The notes under the pieces are model-generated. The model had not been told where the DNA came from. It searched no databases and saw only the letters and a program-made list of their open reading frames with translations. Shown in pieces: positions 49,201-55,248 of a stretch of 64,000 nucleotides of DNA. The position numbers were made by a program, and so were the translations under genes. Source of the stretch: Beroe forskalii (taxonomy: Eukaryota > Ctenophora > Nuda > Beroida > Beroidae); assembly GCA_011033025.1 (NCBI GenBank), contig WFMF01000018.1, positions 992,001 through 1,056,000 on the forward strand, written 5' to 3'. Numbering within the stretch: the stretch's first letter is position 1; each line of letters opens with the position of its first letter.

Positions 49201-52200
49201 TTGCTTAAAAATGTGAAATTCTACTCTAAGCAAAATACAGCTGTGAGCCTTTGGAAGAATTTTTCAGCAGTGTTTGCATTAGTTTCCATAACCCAAAATA
49301 TTTAAAACCATAAATAATAGTTTTAACCTATAATTTTGGGAAGATATTTCATAAAATGGCGTTTTATAATGCTAGCTTTCACGAAATAGCTATGTCTACA
49401 AGCAGCGATATCATTATTCACTATAATACCATGAAGGAATCTTCTCTCCTCAAAGTGCTAGTTTCCTCAGAGCTCTATCAGCAAGAAATGTGAAGTGGTT
49501 TCCATTCCGAGCATCCCAGATCTAAGTCAGCCCATCAGCCTGTCCCAGCTGTGTTTAGTGTCTAGCAGCTCTGTCATAGCATCCTGATTTATTAGCAGCA
49601 AGTTCAGCGTGTCTTATGTGTTACCTCTGAATCTTCCCAGCTGCACCGAAATGTATCCTGACAAACTTCCCAAATCTCGAGGAGTTGTCGTTTTTGAGGG
49701 TTTTGGCGTTCCCGAATGCCTCCAACACAGGATTACACCGGACCAGTGCTTGGTCTAGAGTGCCCACGTGAGAGGCACCAGAGTTGGCAGCTGCTGCGAA
49801 GGAGGGATGGCGCTGATCAACTCCGCAAACCTCCGCAAAGTATTGGATAACTGAGGAGGGAGAGGGGTTGAAGTACGGGATAATGACAACACAGAGCGGT
49901 ATAATTACCTGTGGATCTTGCCCTGGGCACCGAAATGGATCCTGATAAACTTCCCGAACCGGGAGGAGTTGTCGTTTTTGATGGTTTTAGCGTTTCCGAA
50001 GGCCTCCAGAACGGGGTTACACTGGACCAGCTGCTCGTCAAGCCCGGCTCCGTGGTCCGCACTCTTGCCTTCAACTCCGCAAATTGATGCAAAATATTGG
50101 ATAACTGAGAAGGGAGTGGTGAATATGTGATGCATATGACAGTAAAAATAGGAACAAAAGAATTATTCAAGTAAGATAACGTCTGGAAGACCAGATGCCC
50201 AGAACTATGGAAATGATTGCCGATCGTTCGAACCTTTTTTGGTGTTTTCCGTCTTCCCGGCCCCGGACTCCCCGGTGATCAGGATGGACTGGTTCTCTCG
50301 CTGCTGGATCATGGTCTGGTAGGACTCATCTGCCACTGTGTAGATGTGAGGTGGCATCTCAGTCCGCCTGACAATAAGAAAGGTTTAAACTTTGAAGAAT
50401 TTGACCAAGGATTTGTGGGGAATGGGCTGGAGCGAGAATAAAATAGGGAACGAGGGTGGAACGGTGTTATTAATTATGTTAAAAACATTCATAATCCAGA
50501 TTCCAGGGGTTGGAAAAGGGCAAGTATACTGTATAGGGGTCTGGAGGCAAATGAAATGAAGGGTATTCTGACCTCTTTCCCTGAATATTAAAAAACAAAA
50601 TGATATAAGAATATGCTGAAGGCCGAGTCTTTCCTTACGGTTGAATTTATTGAAAACTTTTTCGTGTAAAATGGGAAAATTTCAAAGGGGACAAAATTTT
50701 TGATTGAAGGTTCAGTGGGTATGTGCAAATTAAGTTGCTTATGATGAATATCTGAAAGAAAAGCGTATCACTAAGTGCGTAACAATGAATTCATCACCCT
50801 TTAAAACTTTTCATTAGTTTTTGCAAAATACATGCCTGGAGTGCATAAGGACAAATTTGCTTACCTCTTTCCCTTGTAGGAGTTTATTACTTCTTTCGTG
50901 TAAATGGGAAGTCTGGCGTAGGGGTTGATAGCCACGCAGAAAATACCGGAATACGTCTGAAAGAATATATCATTACGGTTGAATTCATCGCTTGAAAACT
51001 TTTCATGAGTTGTTTTGCAAAATATCTTATTGGTAGTCAAGGCTGACAAAAATATCTAAATTTCATTCACACTTCAGTCAGAATGTGCTTGAATTAGTAT
51101 GTGCTTATGATGATATTATATCCACATTATGTCAACGACTGATCAACAGATAAATGCGAATATATTATGCTAAGTGTTGAAGACAGATTTATTCGAGAAG
51201 TCACTAATAGTATACACATTAAAAACTAATTTGCTTATTTTCTGATAAAAGGAAAAGTCCCATATAAAGTGGAACTTTTTATTGATTAAGGCCTTCAATA
51301 ATTCGATTACCACCAGCTAAGCAATTAATTCATTTGAGCATGTTTTCTCCATGTTTCTAGCTTAGGAGTAGGAACTCCTATGTGCATGGTGTACTATATA
51401 GTAACATAGCTACAATATTAATAGCTACAATAGTAAGTGTTTAGTAACACGTCTGTTTGATTCTGTCAAGTCTTGATCCTGTCAAGTCTAGGCTAATGAT
51501 AAGCGTGACAGCAGCCTCCACATTATCATCGTATAATGACCCGTGTTTTCAGAAAATACAGTAATCTCCTCGATACAATATGGACGCTGCCAACATCCGG
51601 TGATGTTAAGATGTTTACTGACTTCATGTTAAATACTAGCTTGATCTCTGACTACCTAACAACAAAAATCCCTGACAAAATAATAGTGTGATGAGTGGAA
51701 CTCTTGAAGAACGGAAGGAGTTATGATTTGCTGAACACTTTGGTATGATCAAGGTATCCCGTAGGTTCTTTAGATTTATTAATTCTATAATCAACCAATA
51801 AATATATCTTTAAGGAGTTGAAGGAATCCCAACTAATTCAGAAATCCCCAAGTCCTCCCTTTCATAAGGAGGAAGCTCTTCCCACCAGTCCAGTCACACA
51901 CGGTTCATTTCATCCGCCCAATGAAACCAGTCGCACAATGAAACCAGCTGCGCTAAAAAGTCACCTAAGCGCTAAGTGTCCCGATTTCGTGAAATGAGAA
52001 TCATTCTGAAATTTCCGAGTCGCGCGGCACCATGATGTAAGTGGATTTATCAGTTCATCGCGTACGTACGAATGGCGGTCAAGTTAAAATTTCAGAAGGC
52101 GTTCCCAGAACTCACGACATCTACAGATCTACGTAAGACATGATATGTGACATCACTGATATCTGGCTCTACCCCGCCTTTAATAATGGATAGTGAGCGG

Positions 52201-54853
52201 GCTCTATATTACCCAATATGGTAATATGTCACTGGCCTCCGTCTAATGCACGCATACCTTTCCTGACAGGTGTTAAAACATAGCTGGATTTTACATGAAA
52301 GGGTGATTCTCTTATACCGGGTGATTCCGAATAAATTACACTCTGTTCCCAGGAAATTCAATGTTCGTATATTATAATGTAGGACATTCAATACCGTATA
52401 TAATAAGCAGCATGTTACTTTGAGACTGTCTAATTTCCGAGTCTGTTTTACCATTATAAGTCGTGTTTAAAACAAAGTTAATATGTAAATTATCACTTAA
52501 CGCAGAAGTATAGTAATATACTGCTTAAATATTATCAATTATAATTAATGAGCGCGAATAATATAATATTCGGTTTAAGTTATTAGTTTGCATTGGTAAG
52601 GGTTACTATATAACAATACTCGTGTAAGTCATGTATTGAGCAGCAGTTAAAGAGTATGTTTTCAACAGTTCAACACCCTCTAATAAACTACGTACTATGT
52701 AGCATGTGCTAGAATATATTAGGGTATGTCAGAGTAAAGATCGGACGGCAGAACTTCCACTTTTGATAGGCTACTCTGCACTGTTTAAATTTGTGCAGGG
52801 ATATATTCAGTAGGAATATTCTTTGCAAAAAAGCTACATTTTGATGTGTGTTACTCAGCTGTCACAGCGGCTATATAGCTATTCACTGCAGGCCTAACCT
52901 ACTCACCTAAGGTCCAAATCAAATTTCCCCAGAATAACAGCTCACTGATGCCACAGACAATAGTTTCACAGATAATTGATCTGATATCCTGCACATGATA
53001 TGAACTACAAATTAAGGAATGAGTTATCACTTATCAAACACGACAAGAAGACTTCCAAGTTCTCTCAAATATTTTAAATAGTTGATCTATATGCTGACAA
53101 TTTATGAAGTAAGCATAATATATCACACCCAAAAACTTAGGGAAGCCCTACGCGGCCGTGCCTTATTACCTTTTCTAGATTTATGCTGTTGAAGTTCAAT
53201 TTAATCACCTTCTTCCTTGTCAGTAAGAGTAAAGGTCATTATATAAGTTAATGTTGCTACATCTTTAATTGAAAGTTCGTCACCTACGTAATGTTTTCAT
53301 GAAACTACGGACTTAAAATTATGCTTCAGTAAATGAAAACGTAAACTGACACATCTATTCTATATTCTATAGCAAGCTCACTTACTAACTGTTTAGCTGA
53401 GTGGAAAAATGAGGAAGTATTAACAAAATCAAGGATAACAAAGACCAAAATAATGTGAATTTTAAAGCCCGCTGATCTTGAAGAAAACTTCAAAAGAACC
53501 CAGGCTGTCAATTTATACTTCTAAAATTCAGATGAATTTAGACTCACGTATATCATGGTGGAGTAGTATCTCTGTTTGAGGTTGTGGAGGACGCTAGCCT
53601 CGTTCAGGTAGGTCAAGTTGGCCATGTCCTCCAGCTTCTCAAACTTCGGAGGGTTGATCTGCTGAGTGTCTTCTTTCTTCACAGTTAGCTCCTGGAGATG
53701 AGGGAGGATTTGTGAGGGGATGAGAAAATAGCAGTGAGGTCAATCTGAGTGAGTGAGGGGGAGAAGAATGGTGAGGTCAAATTGTTATAAAATATAAACT
53801 TTTTTCATGTCAGGAGACGGCCTTTGGAGTTTGGAGTAAGTCTCTGGCTCTTGCTAGGTTATCTAATAATTTAACAGTTAGCCTTTTCATTTACAATGGG
53901 AGAAATTTACATACTTTGTTACAATAATTAATGTTTTGTTTTAGAACGGCCGAATAGGTTGCACTTATTTGGTAAAAGTACGTAGTCTAGTGTAATCAAA
54001 TGCATTCCTGGTTTTAATTTTTTCTTTGCAAAACATAATGAAGAACGAAGGTTACAATTGCATATTATGCAGAGGCATCGAAATATTATTTTCATGAGAG
54101 AATACTGAATGAAAACACGTGTTAACTGTTAAAGATCAAAAATTTAATCTTCATTCCAAATACTTTATCATCGCAAGAAGGACTTGAAATTTCATGCAAG
54201 GTTCTTGGGACTGTGCTTTATAAGTTGAAATTATTTTCACCCCATAGCCACACGACTCCAAACCCAAATTTAATATGGTTCACACAGGACACATAAACAC
54301 ACACAATAAGGACAATAGCTTCCTCACCACATGAAAAGTGACTAAGTGTAGGGTTCCCGTCCGATTTTTGCTCGGAATTCCGTGTGCGAAAAACCGAGAA
54401 AGAAAAAGGAGGGCCTTTCCCTTCTCCCCTTGTCCTCGAGCACACTTTAGGGACACACATTAGGGACACTCTTTGGGGGCCACATTAAAGACACACACAT
54501 TAGGGACATTATCCCACTCTCAGCAGCTATCTCACCTCATGAGAAGTGACTTTTCTCGGGCCCACATTACGGGCCCACATTACGCACACACATTACGGAC
54601 ACACATTAGGGACACACATTAGGGACACAGAAATAAGGTACACCCATTAGGGACACACCCATTGGGGACATTAACCTACTCACCTCATGAGAAGTGACTT
54701 TGGAGACGAGGAAGGACTCTCCCTTGTCCTCGAGCACAGTAGCCTTCACGAAGCCGTCCTCCTGATCGACTACCCACACCTGCTTCTTGTCGGAGAAGGT
54801 CTCCGCGGTAGCCAGGGCAGCGTCCTTGGCATTCGCCCGCAGATACTCCATCG
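25243..54853 (-). CDS. Mhc: Striated-type muscle myosin heavy chain gene (whole span, 32 placed exons including one alternative)
   Basis: Actin-based motor: the head hydrolyses ATP and pulls actin, and the rod dimerises and packs into thick filaments of the sarcomere. Seen in sequence: SH3-like N-terminus, P-loop GESGAGKT, switch I NDNSSRFG, switch II DIAGFE, relay helix, basic loop 2, converter, IQ motifs ending at KPLL, then about 1,110 residues of heptad-repeat rod and an acidic tailpiece ending in a TAG stop. Exons were joined by GT/AG sites with matching phase. The rod motif [11 protein letters not shown] is typical of striated-type myosins; EMPPHIY in the head is more non-muscle-like. 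Oddities: tandem alternative exons 5A/5B, no recognisable E8, an E6/E7 phase clash, a one-base deficit in E17, and valine at the SH1 cysteine position. Introns are long and rich in transposons and minisatellites. Confidence 0.95.
25325..25410 (+). repeat. AGCAACGCGTT tandem array
   Basis: Six copies of AGCAACGCGTTNNT at 16-bp spacing in Mhc intron 31, each with the palindrome AACGCGTT. Confidence 0.9.
26030..26185 (-). CDS. Mhc: Mhc exon 31: end of coiled coil and start of tailpiece
   Basis: 156 bp, 52 codons, phase 0 on both sides. Encodes [20 protein letters not shown], then [19 protein letters not shown] and a Gly/Arg/Ser-rich non-helical stretch. ERAxxAESxLxxxR is the usual end of the myosin II coiled coil. 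Donor AGATCG|GTAAGT. Confidence 0.95.
26322..26594 (-). CDS. Mhc: Mhc exon 30: C-terminal rod
   Basis: 273 bp, 91 codons, phase 0 on both sides, CTCCGCAG acceptor and GACACT|GTGAGT donor. Encodes [20 protein letters not shown] through [12 protein letters not shown], matching the end of the LMM region where AE..NLxKxRxxQ-type sequences normally occur. A CTAACCC-rich array precedes it. Confidence 0.94.
26595..26830 (-). repeat. CTAACCCTAGTTTC-type array before exon 30
   Basis: Irregular ~38-bp repeats; on the transcribed strand each has CTAAC followed by pyrimidine-rich sequence, the layout of a branch point and tract. It ends at the exon 30 acceptor. Confidence 0.8.
26977..27201 (-). CDS. Mhc: Mhc exon 29: rod coiled coil
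   Basis: 225 bp, 75 codons, phase 0 on both sides, TGTCCAG acceptor and CTTGAG|GTAGGT donor. Encodes [20 protein letters not shown] through [11 protein letters not shown]. Confidence 0.94.
27339..28448 (-). CDS. Mhc: Mhc exon 28: main light meromyosin rod exon
   Basis: 1,110 bp, 370 codons, phase 0 on both sides, the largest exon. Starts [20 protein letters not shown], ends [14 protein letters not shown]. Unbroken heptads with alternating charge zones, the part of the rod that packs into thick filaments. Acceptor CTCCTACAG, donor TCACAG|GTCAGC. It is more GC-rich than surrounding introns. Long open frames on the opposite strand here are shadows of the regular coiled-coil codons. Confidence 0.96.
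28575..28649 (-). CDS. Mhc: Mhc exon 27: rod coiled coil, short exon
   Basis: 75 bp, 25 codons, phase 0 on both sides, TTCCCAG acceptor and GAAGTG|GTAATG donor. Encodes [20 protein letters not shown] then EELEV. Confidence 0.92.
28914..29049 (-). CDS. Mhc: Mhc exon 26: rod coiled coil
   Basis: 136 bp, phase 2 in and phase 0 out, CTTCTAG acceptor and AACGGC|GTGAGT donor. Encodes [20 protein letters not shown] through [13 protein letters not shown]. Confidence 0.92.
29238..29425 (-). CDS. Mhc: Mhc exon 25: rod coiled coil
   Basis: 188 bp, phase 0 in and phase 2 out, TTTTTAAG acceptor and ACAA|GTAAGT donor. Encodes [20 protein letters not shown] through [10 protein letters not shown]. Heptad pattern continues without a break. 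Confidence 0.9.
29600..29770 (-). CDS. Mhc: Mhc exon 24: rod coiled coil
   Basis: 171 bp, 57 codons, ACTTCAG acceptor. Encodes [20 protein letters not shown] through HAKKTKAKL. The 3' boundary is uncertain: phase with exon 25 requires donor TTA|GTGAAC, a poor match. The better-looking GCTAA|GTTAGT three bases upstream would break the frame. Confidence 0.85.
29986..30096 (-). CDS. Mhc: Mhc exon 23: rod, [11 protein letters not shown] striated-type signature
   Basis: 111 bp, 37 codons, phase 0 on both sides. Encodes [20 protein letters not shown] then [17 protein letters not shown]. The [11 protein letters not shown] motif is conserved in striated muscle myosins and is the strongest sign of subclass. 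The donor CTCAG|GTTTTT is weak. Confidence 0.94.
30483..30757 (-). repeat. 26-bp array of exon 22 5' splice-site copies
   Basis: About nine copies on the minus strand of TTAGAGGTGAGAGGGGAGG plus TTTTTAG; the TTAGAG|GTGAG core equals the true exon 22 end and donor. Spacing is 26 bp (for example CTCTAACT on the plus strand at 30678 and 30704). Confidence 0.92.
30758..31029 (-). CDS. Mhc: Mhc exon 22: rod coiled coil; 3' edge seeds a minisatellite
   Basis: 272 bp, phase 1 in and phase 0 out, CCGTAG acceptor. Encodes [20 protein letters not shown] through [11 protein letters not shown]. The donor TTAGAG|GTGAGT is followed by about nine more copies of TTAGAGGTGRGAGG with a 26-bp period, so many potential 5' splice sites follow the real one. 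Confidence 0.92.
31266..31473 (-). CDS. Mhc: Mhc exon 21: rod coiled coil
   Basis: 208 bp, phase 0 in and phase 1 out, GCACAG acceptor and AAAC|GTGAGT donor. Encodes [20 protein letters not shown] through [12 protein letters not shown], alternating acidic and basic heptads as usual for myosin S2. Confidence 0.92.
31722..31850 (-). CDS. Mhc: Mhc exon 20: rod coiled coil
   Basis: 129 bp, 43 codons, phase 0 on both sides, CATCAG acceptor and AAATCG|GTTAGT donor. Encodes [20 protein letters not shown] through [11 protein letters not shown], part of S2 coiled coil. Confidence 0.92.
32013..32171 (-). CDS. Mhc: Mhc exon 19: rod coiled coil
   Basis: 159 bp, 53 codons, phase 0 on both sides, GTTAG acceptor and GTCACG|GTGAGA donor. 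Encodes [20 protein letters not shown] through [14 protein letters not shown], a heptad-repeat segment of subfragment 2 with no helix breakers. Confidence 0.92.
32495..32564 (-). CDS. Mhc: Mhc exon 18: start of rod (S2)
   Basis: 70 bp, phase 2 in and phase 0 out, CTACCAG acceptor and AAG|GTATGG donor. Encodes [20 protein letters not shown] then EAK. It follows KPLLSVTR of exon 17 and begins the coiled coil; the RQEEE motif after KPLL is widely conserved in myosin II. Confidence 0.9.
32803..36983. mobile_element. Composite DNA transposon with poly-G inverted ends, carrying a LINE
   Basis: The ends are inverted repeats: a run of G, then GCCAACGCTCTTTTAGGCTC on the left, and its complement on the right. 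Each end contains a further AGGCCCC...CTAGGGCTCTTT inverted block. A 7-bp direct repeat GTAACAG flanks both ends (32796-32802 and 36984-36990), giving a target-site duplication close to the 8 bp of hAT elements. No intact transposase was seen; the interior holds a broken LINE (about 33.5-35.1 kb) and imperfect GTAGGTAGATTTTC-type repeats (35.8-36.2 kb). It sits inside Mhc intron 17. Confidence 0.75.
33548..35060 (+). pseudogene. Broken non-LTR retrotransposon (LINE) reverse transcriptase
   Basis: Plus-strand fragments in changing frames match the standard LINE order: [20 protein letters not shown], then [10 protein letters not shown]...[14 protein letters not shown]-stop-[25 protein letters not shown] catalytic motif (about 34280), and the C-terminal [13 protein letters not shown] region. 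Stops and frameshifts show it is dead. A ~90-bp insertion, flanked by a 10-bp direct repeat GTGGAAAGTG (34079-34088 and 34173-34182), interrupts the RT domain just before the QG/GP motif. CR1- or Jockey-like by layout; the family is not certain. Confidence 0.8.
37162..37405 (-). CDS. Mhc: Mhc exon 17: end of converter, IQ motifs, KPLL junction (one base short)
   Basis: 244 bp. It opens in frame as [15 protein letters not shown] and then, one frame over, reads [20 protein letters not shown], a second IQ-like segment, and [12 protein letters not shown]. The light-chain-binding IQ motif and the KPLL head/rod junction are clear. Phase 0 in and phase 2 out require 245 bases, so one base appears missing at the AGGAC where AGGGAC would restore DKRDERI. 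A 25-bp copy of the exon start with its own acceptor lies just upstream (37443-37491). Confidence 0.85.
37720..37840 (-). CDS. Mhc: Mhc exon 16: converter domain
   Basis: 121 bp, phase 2 in and phase 0 out, CCTCAG acceptor and AGCAAG|GTTGGT donor. Encodes [20 protein letters not shown] and then [14 protein letters not shown]. This is the converter, which rotates the lever arm; the GHSK end normally continues into V/I-F-F/L at the next exon, as here. Confidence 0.93.
38779..38928 (-). CDS. Mhc: Mhc exon 15: SH2/SH1 helix region with Val at SH1
   Basis: 150 bp, phase 2 in and out. Encodes [20 protein letters not shown] and then [19 protein letters not shown]. The SH2 cysteine (LKCNGV) is present, but the normally invariant SH1 cysteine (GIRICRKGF) is replaced by valine. 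Acceptor ATCATTAG|G directly abuts the minisatellite; donor CAGAG|GTGAGT. Confidence 0.95.
38935..39850 (-). repeat. 16-bp minisatellite before exon 15
   Basis: About 50 copies of GACACCACTCTACCTT (minus strand) fill most of intron 14 and reach within seven bases of the exon 15 AG. The unit is pyrimidine-rich and contains no AG dinucleotide, except where mutated. Confidence 0.95.
39944..40125 (-). CDS. Mhc: Mhc exon 14: actin-binding loop 2
   Basis: 182 bp, phase 0 in and phase 2 out. Encodes [18 protein letters not shown], loop 2 ([17 protein letters not shown]), then RSTTPHFIR. The basic cluster GGRKK in loop 2 provides the weak electrostatic contact with actin. Donor ATTAG|GTGGGT. The following intron contains a ~0.9-kb, 16-bp minisatellite. 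Confidence 0.95.
40320..40438 (-). CDS. Mhc: Mhc exon 13: FQIVHYAG...[16 protein letters not shown]
   Basis: 119 bp, phase 1 in and phase 0 out, CACTCAG acceptor and GTCGAG|GTAAG donor. Encodes [13 protein letters not shown] and [20 protein letters not shown], the segment before loop 2 found in every class II head. Confidence 0.95.
40578..40707 (-). CDS. Mhc: Mhc exon 12: [11 protein letters not shown] segment
   Basis: 130 bp, phase 0 in and phase 1 out, ATTTCAG acceptor and AAAA|GTAGGT donor. Encodes [20 protein letters not shown] and then FLSKLHG, matching the conserved GIFSILEEECMFPKATD region of the lower 50-kDa domain. A longer open frame exists in another frame across this exon but carries no myosin sequence. 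Confidence 0.94.
40914..41084 (-). CDS. Mhc: Mhc exon 11: relay helix and relay loop
   Basis: 171 bp, 57 codons, phase 0 on both sides. Encodes [20 protein letters not shown] then [13 protein letters not shown] and [15 protein letters not shown], the relay helix and loop that transmit nucleotide state to the converter. Acceptor GTGTTTCAG|TTCAAC, donor GAGAGG|GTGAGT. The intron just upstream holds seven further copies of this acceptor (41079-41362). Confidence 0.96.
41079..41362 (-). repeat. 34-bp array of exon 11 3' splice-site copies
   Basis: Eight units (plus-strand TGAACTGAAA at 41081, 41115, 41149, 41183, 41217, then diverged at 41251, 41285, 41319). On the minus strand a unit carries CTAACCCC (in several copies), AAACCCTCGTGTTTCAG and TTCAA. 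The first is the true exon 11 acceptor. Outer copies are the most diverged. Confidence 0.95.
41844..41993 (-). CDS. Mhc: Mhc exon 10: switch II
   Basis: 150 bp, 50 codons, phase 0 on both sides, ATTTCAG acceptor and GAC|GTATGT donor. Encodes [20 protein letters not shown] and later [21 protein letters not shown] is switch II, which couples gamma-phosphate sensing to the relay helix. Confidence 0.96.
42027..45446. mobile_element. 3.4-kb fold-back DNA transposon with ~800-bp inverted arms
   Basis: Begins CTGGGCCCCCAGGGGCGTTC and ends with the complement; TATA flanks both sides (42023-42026, 45447-45450) as a likely target duplication. Arms run about 42027-42830 and 44660-45446. Each arm contains two tandem ~170-bp units around CTTCGTTTTGGGC...CATGTTTATA. 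The ~1.8-kb interior shows no intact transposase. Inserted in Mhc intron 9. Confidence 0.9.
46241..46360 (-). CDS. Mhc: Mhc exon 9: HCM-loop region
   Basis: 120 bp, 40 codons, phase 0 on both sides, ATTTCAG acceptor and GATCAG|GTAGG donor. Encodes [20 protein letters not shown] and then [18 protein letters not shown], the segment containing the actin-facing cardiomyopathy (HCM) loop. PRIKVG resembles non-muscle myosin II. It continues directly into [10 protein letters not shown] of exon 10 although a 4.2-kb intron with a fold-back transposon lies between them. Confidence 0.93.
46361..48275 (-). other. Intron 7/8 region in which exon 8 should lie; exon not found
   Basis: Exon 7 ends at the MSILKFT segment and exon 9 starts at [10 protein letters not shown]. 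In all class II myosins about 40-45 residues lie between these (the segment with the GxMHxGN-like motif). I read the minus strand of this stretch and found no open segment with that motif flanked by splice sites. What is present is AT-rich sequence, a short inverted motif around 47008-47078 (GAAAAGCGG/CCGCTTTTC pairs) and GC-rich patches at 47.2-47.5 kb with no homology I can see. Confidence 0.5.
48276..48410 (-). CDS. Mhc: Mhc exon 7: DECLLTN...MSILKFT segment
   Basis: 135 bp with a clear branch point (ACTAAC) and TCTTCAG acceptor, donor ACAC|GTGAGT. In the correct frame it reads [20 protein letters not shown] and then [12 protein letters not shown], which aligns with the NYxFLSNG...MSIMGF region of class II myosins. 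The exon begins TT before the GAC codon, so it demands a phase 1 partner, whereas exon 6 ends in phase 2. One extra T at the exon start would explain the clash. Exits in phase 1. Confidence 0.82.
48421..48660. repeat. GTTGC(N)GCAAC palindromic minisatellite in Mhc intron 6
   Basis: Seven irregular ~32-bp units, each with a dyad such as GTTGCTATAAGCAAC or GTTGCTATTAGCAAC. Exon 7 itself contains GTTGCTAAGCAAC (coding for ALLSN), so the motif spans exon and intron. Confidence 0.85.
48727..48843 (-). CDS. Mhc: Mhc exon 6: SADIE...FHIFYQM segment
   Basis: 117 bp, phase 2 in (AG|T gives Ser). Encodes [20 protein letters not shown] and then [18 protein letters not shown], the conserved segment after switch I. 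The best donor is CTTGA|GTATAAG (phase 2); another GT 16 bases later gives the same phase. Neither joins exon 7 in frame, because GA or GG plus the exon 7 start gives an immediate TGA. Either a base is wrong here or a real defect exists. Confidence 0.85.
49625..49850 (-). CDS. Mhc: Mhc exon 5B: loop 1 and switch I, long alternative version
   Basis: 226 bp, phase 1 in and phase 2 out, with CTCAG acceptor and CAGAG|GTAAC donor. Encodes [17 protein letters not shown], then an alanine-rich loop 1 ten residues longer than in 5A, then [20 protein letters not shown] and [16 protein letters not shown]. Catalytic switch I is intact, so the copy appears functional. Loop 1 length and charge are known to influence nucleotide release in myosin II, so the pair could produce motors of different speed; that is inference. 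Confidence 0.92.
49909..50104 (-). CDS. Mhc: Mhc exon 5A: loop 1 and switch I, short version
   Basis: 196 bp, phase 1 in and phase 2 out (CTCAG acceptor, CACAG|GTAATT donor). Starts [14 protein letters not shown], carries a short loop 1 ([14 protein letters not shown]), then [20 protein letters not shown] containing switch I, and ends FGAQGKIH. It lies 129 bp after exon 4. Exon 5B, 58 bp further on, has the same phases and the same conserved core. Splicing both together would shift the frame (196 leaves remainder 1 on division by 3), so only one can be used per transcript. Confidence 0.93.
50234..50367 (-). CDS. Mhc: Mhc exon 4: ATP-binding P-loop
   Basis: 134 bp, phase 2 in and phase 1 out. 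Contains [20 protein letters not shown], with the Walker A/P-loop GESGAGKT at about residues 167-174, which binds the ATP phosphates. The upstream EMPPHIY motif is non-muscle-like, whereas NQSILITG is muscle-like. The donor AAAAAAG|GTTCGA is weak at +3 to +6. This weak 5' site just precedes the duplicated exon 5 pair and could favour regulated choice. Confidence 0.95.
50865..50956 (-). CDS. Mhc: Mhc exon 3: TYSG...NPY segment of the motor
   Basis: 92 bp, phase 0 in and phase 2 out, with TTTCAG acceptor and AGAG|GTAAG donor. Encodes [19 protein letters not shown] followed by [11 protein letters not shown], a hallmark strand and loop of the myosin head near the nucleotide pocket. The LPIY motif is shared with non-muscle myosin II. 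Confidence 0.95.
53548..53691 (-). CDS. Mhc: Mhc exon 2: head, NPPKF to MIY segment
   Basis: 48 codons, phase 0 in and out, acceptor CATCTCCAG and donor TAC|GTGAGT. Encodes [20 protein letters not shown] and then [19 protein letters not shown], the highly conserved segment linking the SH3-like domain to the motor core. Continues directly into TYSG of exon 3. Confidence 0.95.
54320..54680 (-). repeat. Copies of the exon 1 donor plus ACACATTAGGGAC repeats
   Basis: AAAGTCACTTCTCATGAG|GTGAG of the true exon 1 end (54684) recurs as AAAAGTCACTTCTCATGAGG near 54531-54553 and as AGTCACTTTTCATGTGGTGA near 54324-54345. Between them lie about ten copies of a ~15-bp ACACATTAGGG unit. Confidence 0.85.
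54684..54853 (-). CDS. Mhc: Mhc exon 1: start codon and SH3-like N-terminal domain
   Basis: Coding begins at the ATG at 54851 ([14 protein letters not shown]...), two bases after a TATAG acceptor, so a 5' UTR exon must lie upstream. It encodes 56 residues, phase 0 out. The stretch [19 protein letters not shown] matches the SH3-like subdomain that opens class II myosin heads. The donor is CATGAG|GTGAGT. Degraded copies of both edges of this exon lie in flanking DNA (54.3-54.6 kb and 55.25-55.38 kb). The start is supported by the absence of an earlier in-frame coding stretch before the acceptor and by the usual length of this segment. Confidence 0.9.
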
Positions 54854-54859
54854 CTATAC

Positions 54860-55240
54860 AGGAGGAGGGGTTAGATACGTGGATAGAAGGGGGTTAGAAG
54901 AGAGGGATGAGTTATCAGAGAAAGGGGCTAGAAGAGTGAGGGGTTAGAAGAGAGGGATGGGTTAGAAGAGAGTGAGAGGTTAGAAGAGATGATGCGTTAG
55001 AAGAGAGGGATGGGTTAGAAGAGAGGGATGGGTTAGAAGAGAGGGAGGGGTTAGAACAGAGGGATGGGTTAGAAGAGATGATGCGTTAGAAGAGAGGGAT
55101 GGGTTAGAAGAGATGGCGTTAGAAGAGAGGGAGGGGTTAGAAGAGATGATGCGTTAGAAGAGAGGGATGGGTTAGAAGAGAGGGATGGGTTAGAGTTTTA
55201 GAAGAGAGGAATGGGTTATAGGGGGAAAACTGGAGGAAAG
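54860..55240 (-). repeat. 17-bp CTAACCC/CCTCTCTT array upstream of exon 1
   Basis: About 20 copies of CTCTCTTCTAACCCATC on the minus strand, i.e. repeated branch-point-like CTAAC and pyrimidine tracts, ending a few bases before the exon 1 acceptor. Confidence 0.92.
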
Positions 55241-55248
55241 GGGTTACT

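Noticed and set aside
54860..55240. Telomere-like GGGTTAG repeats
   Set aside because: The unit is 17 bp (GATGGGTTAGAAGAGAG), not a telomeric hexamer, and lies inside a gene.
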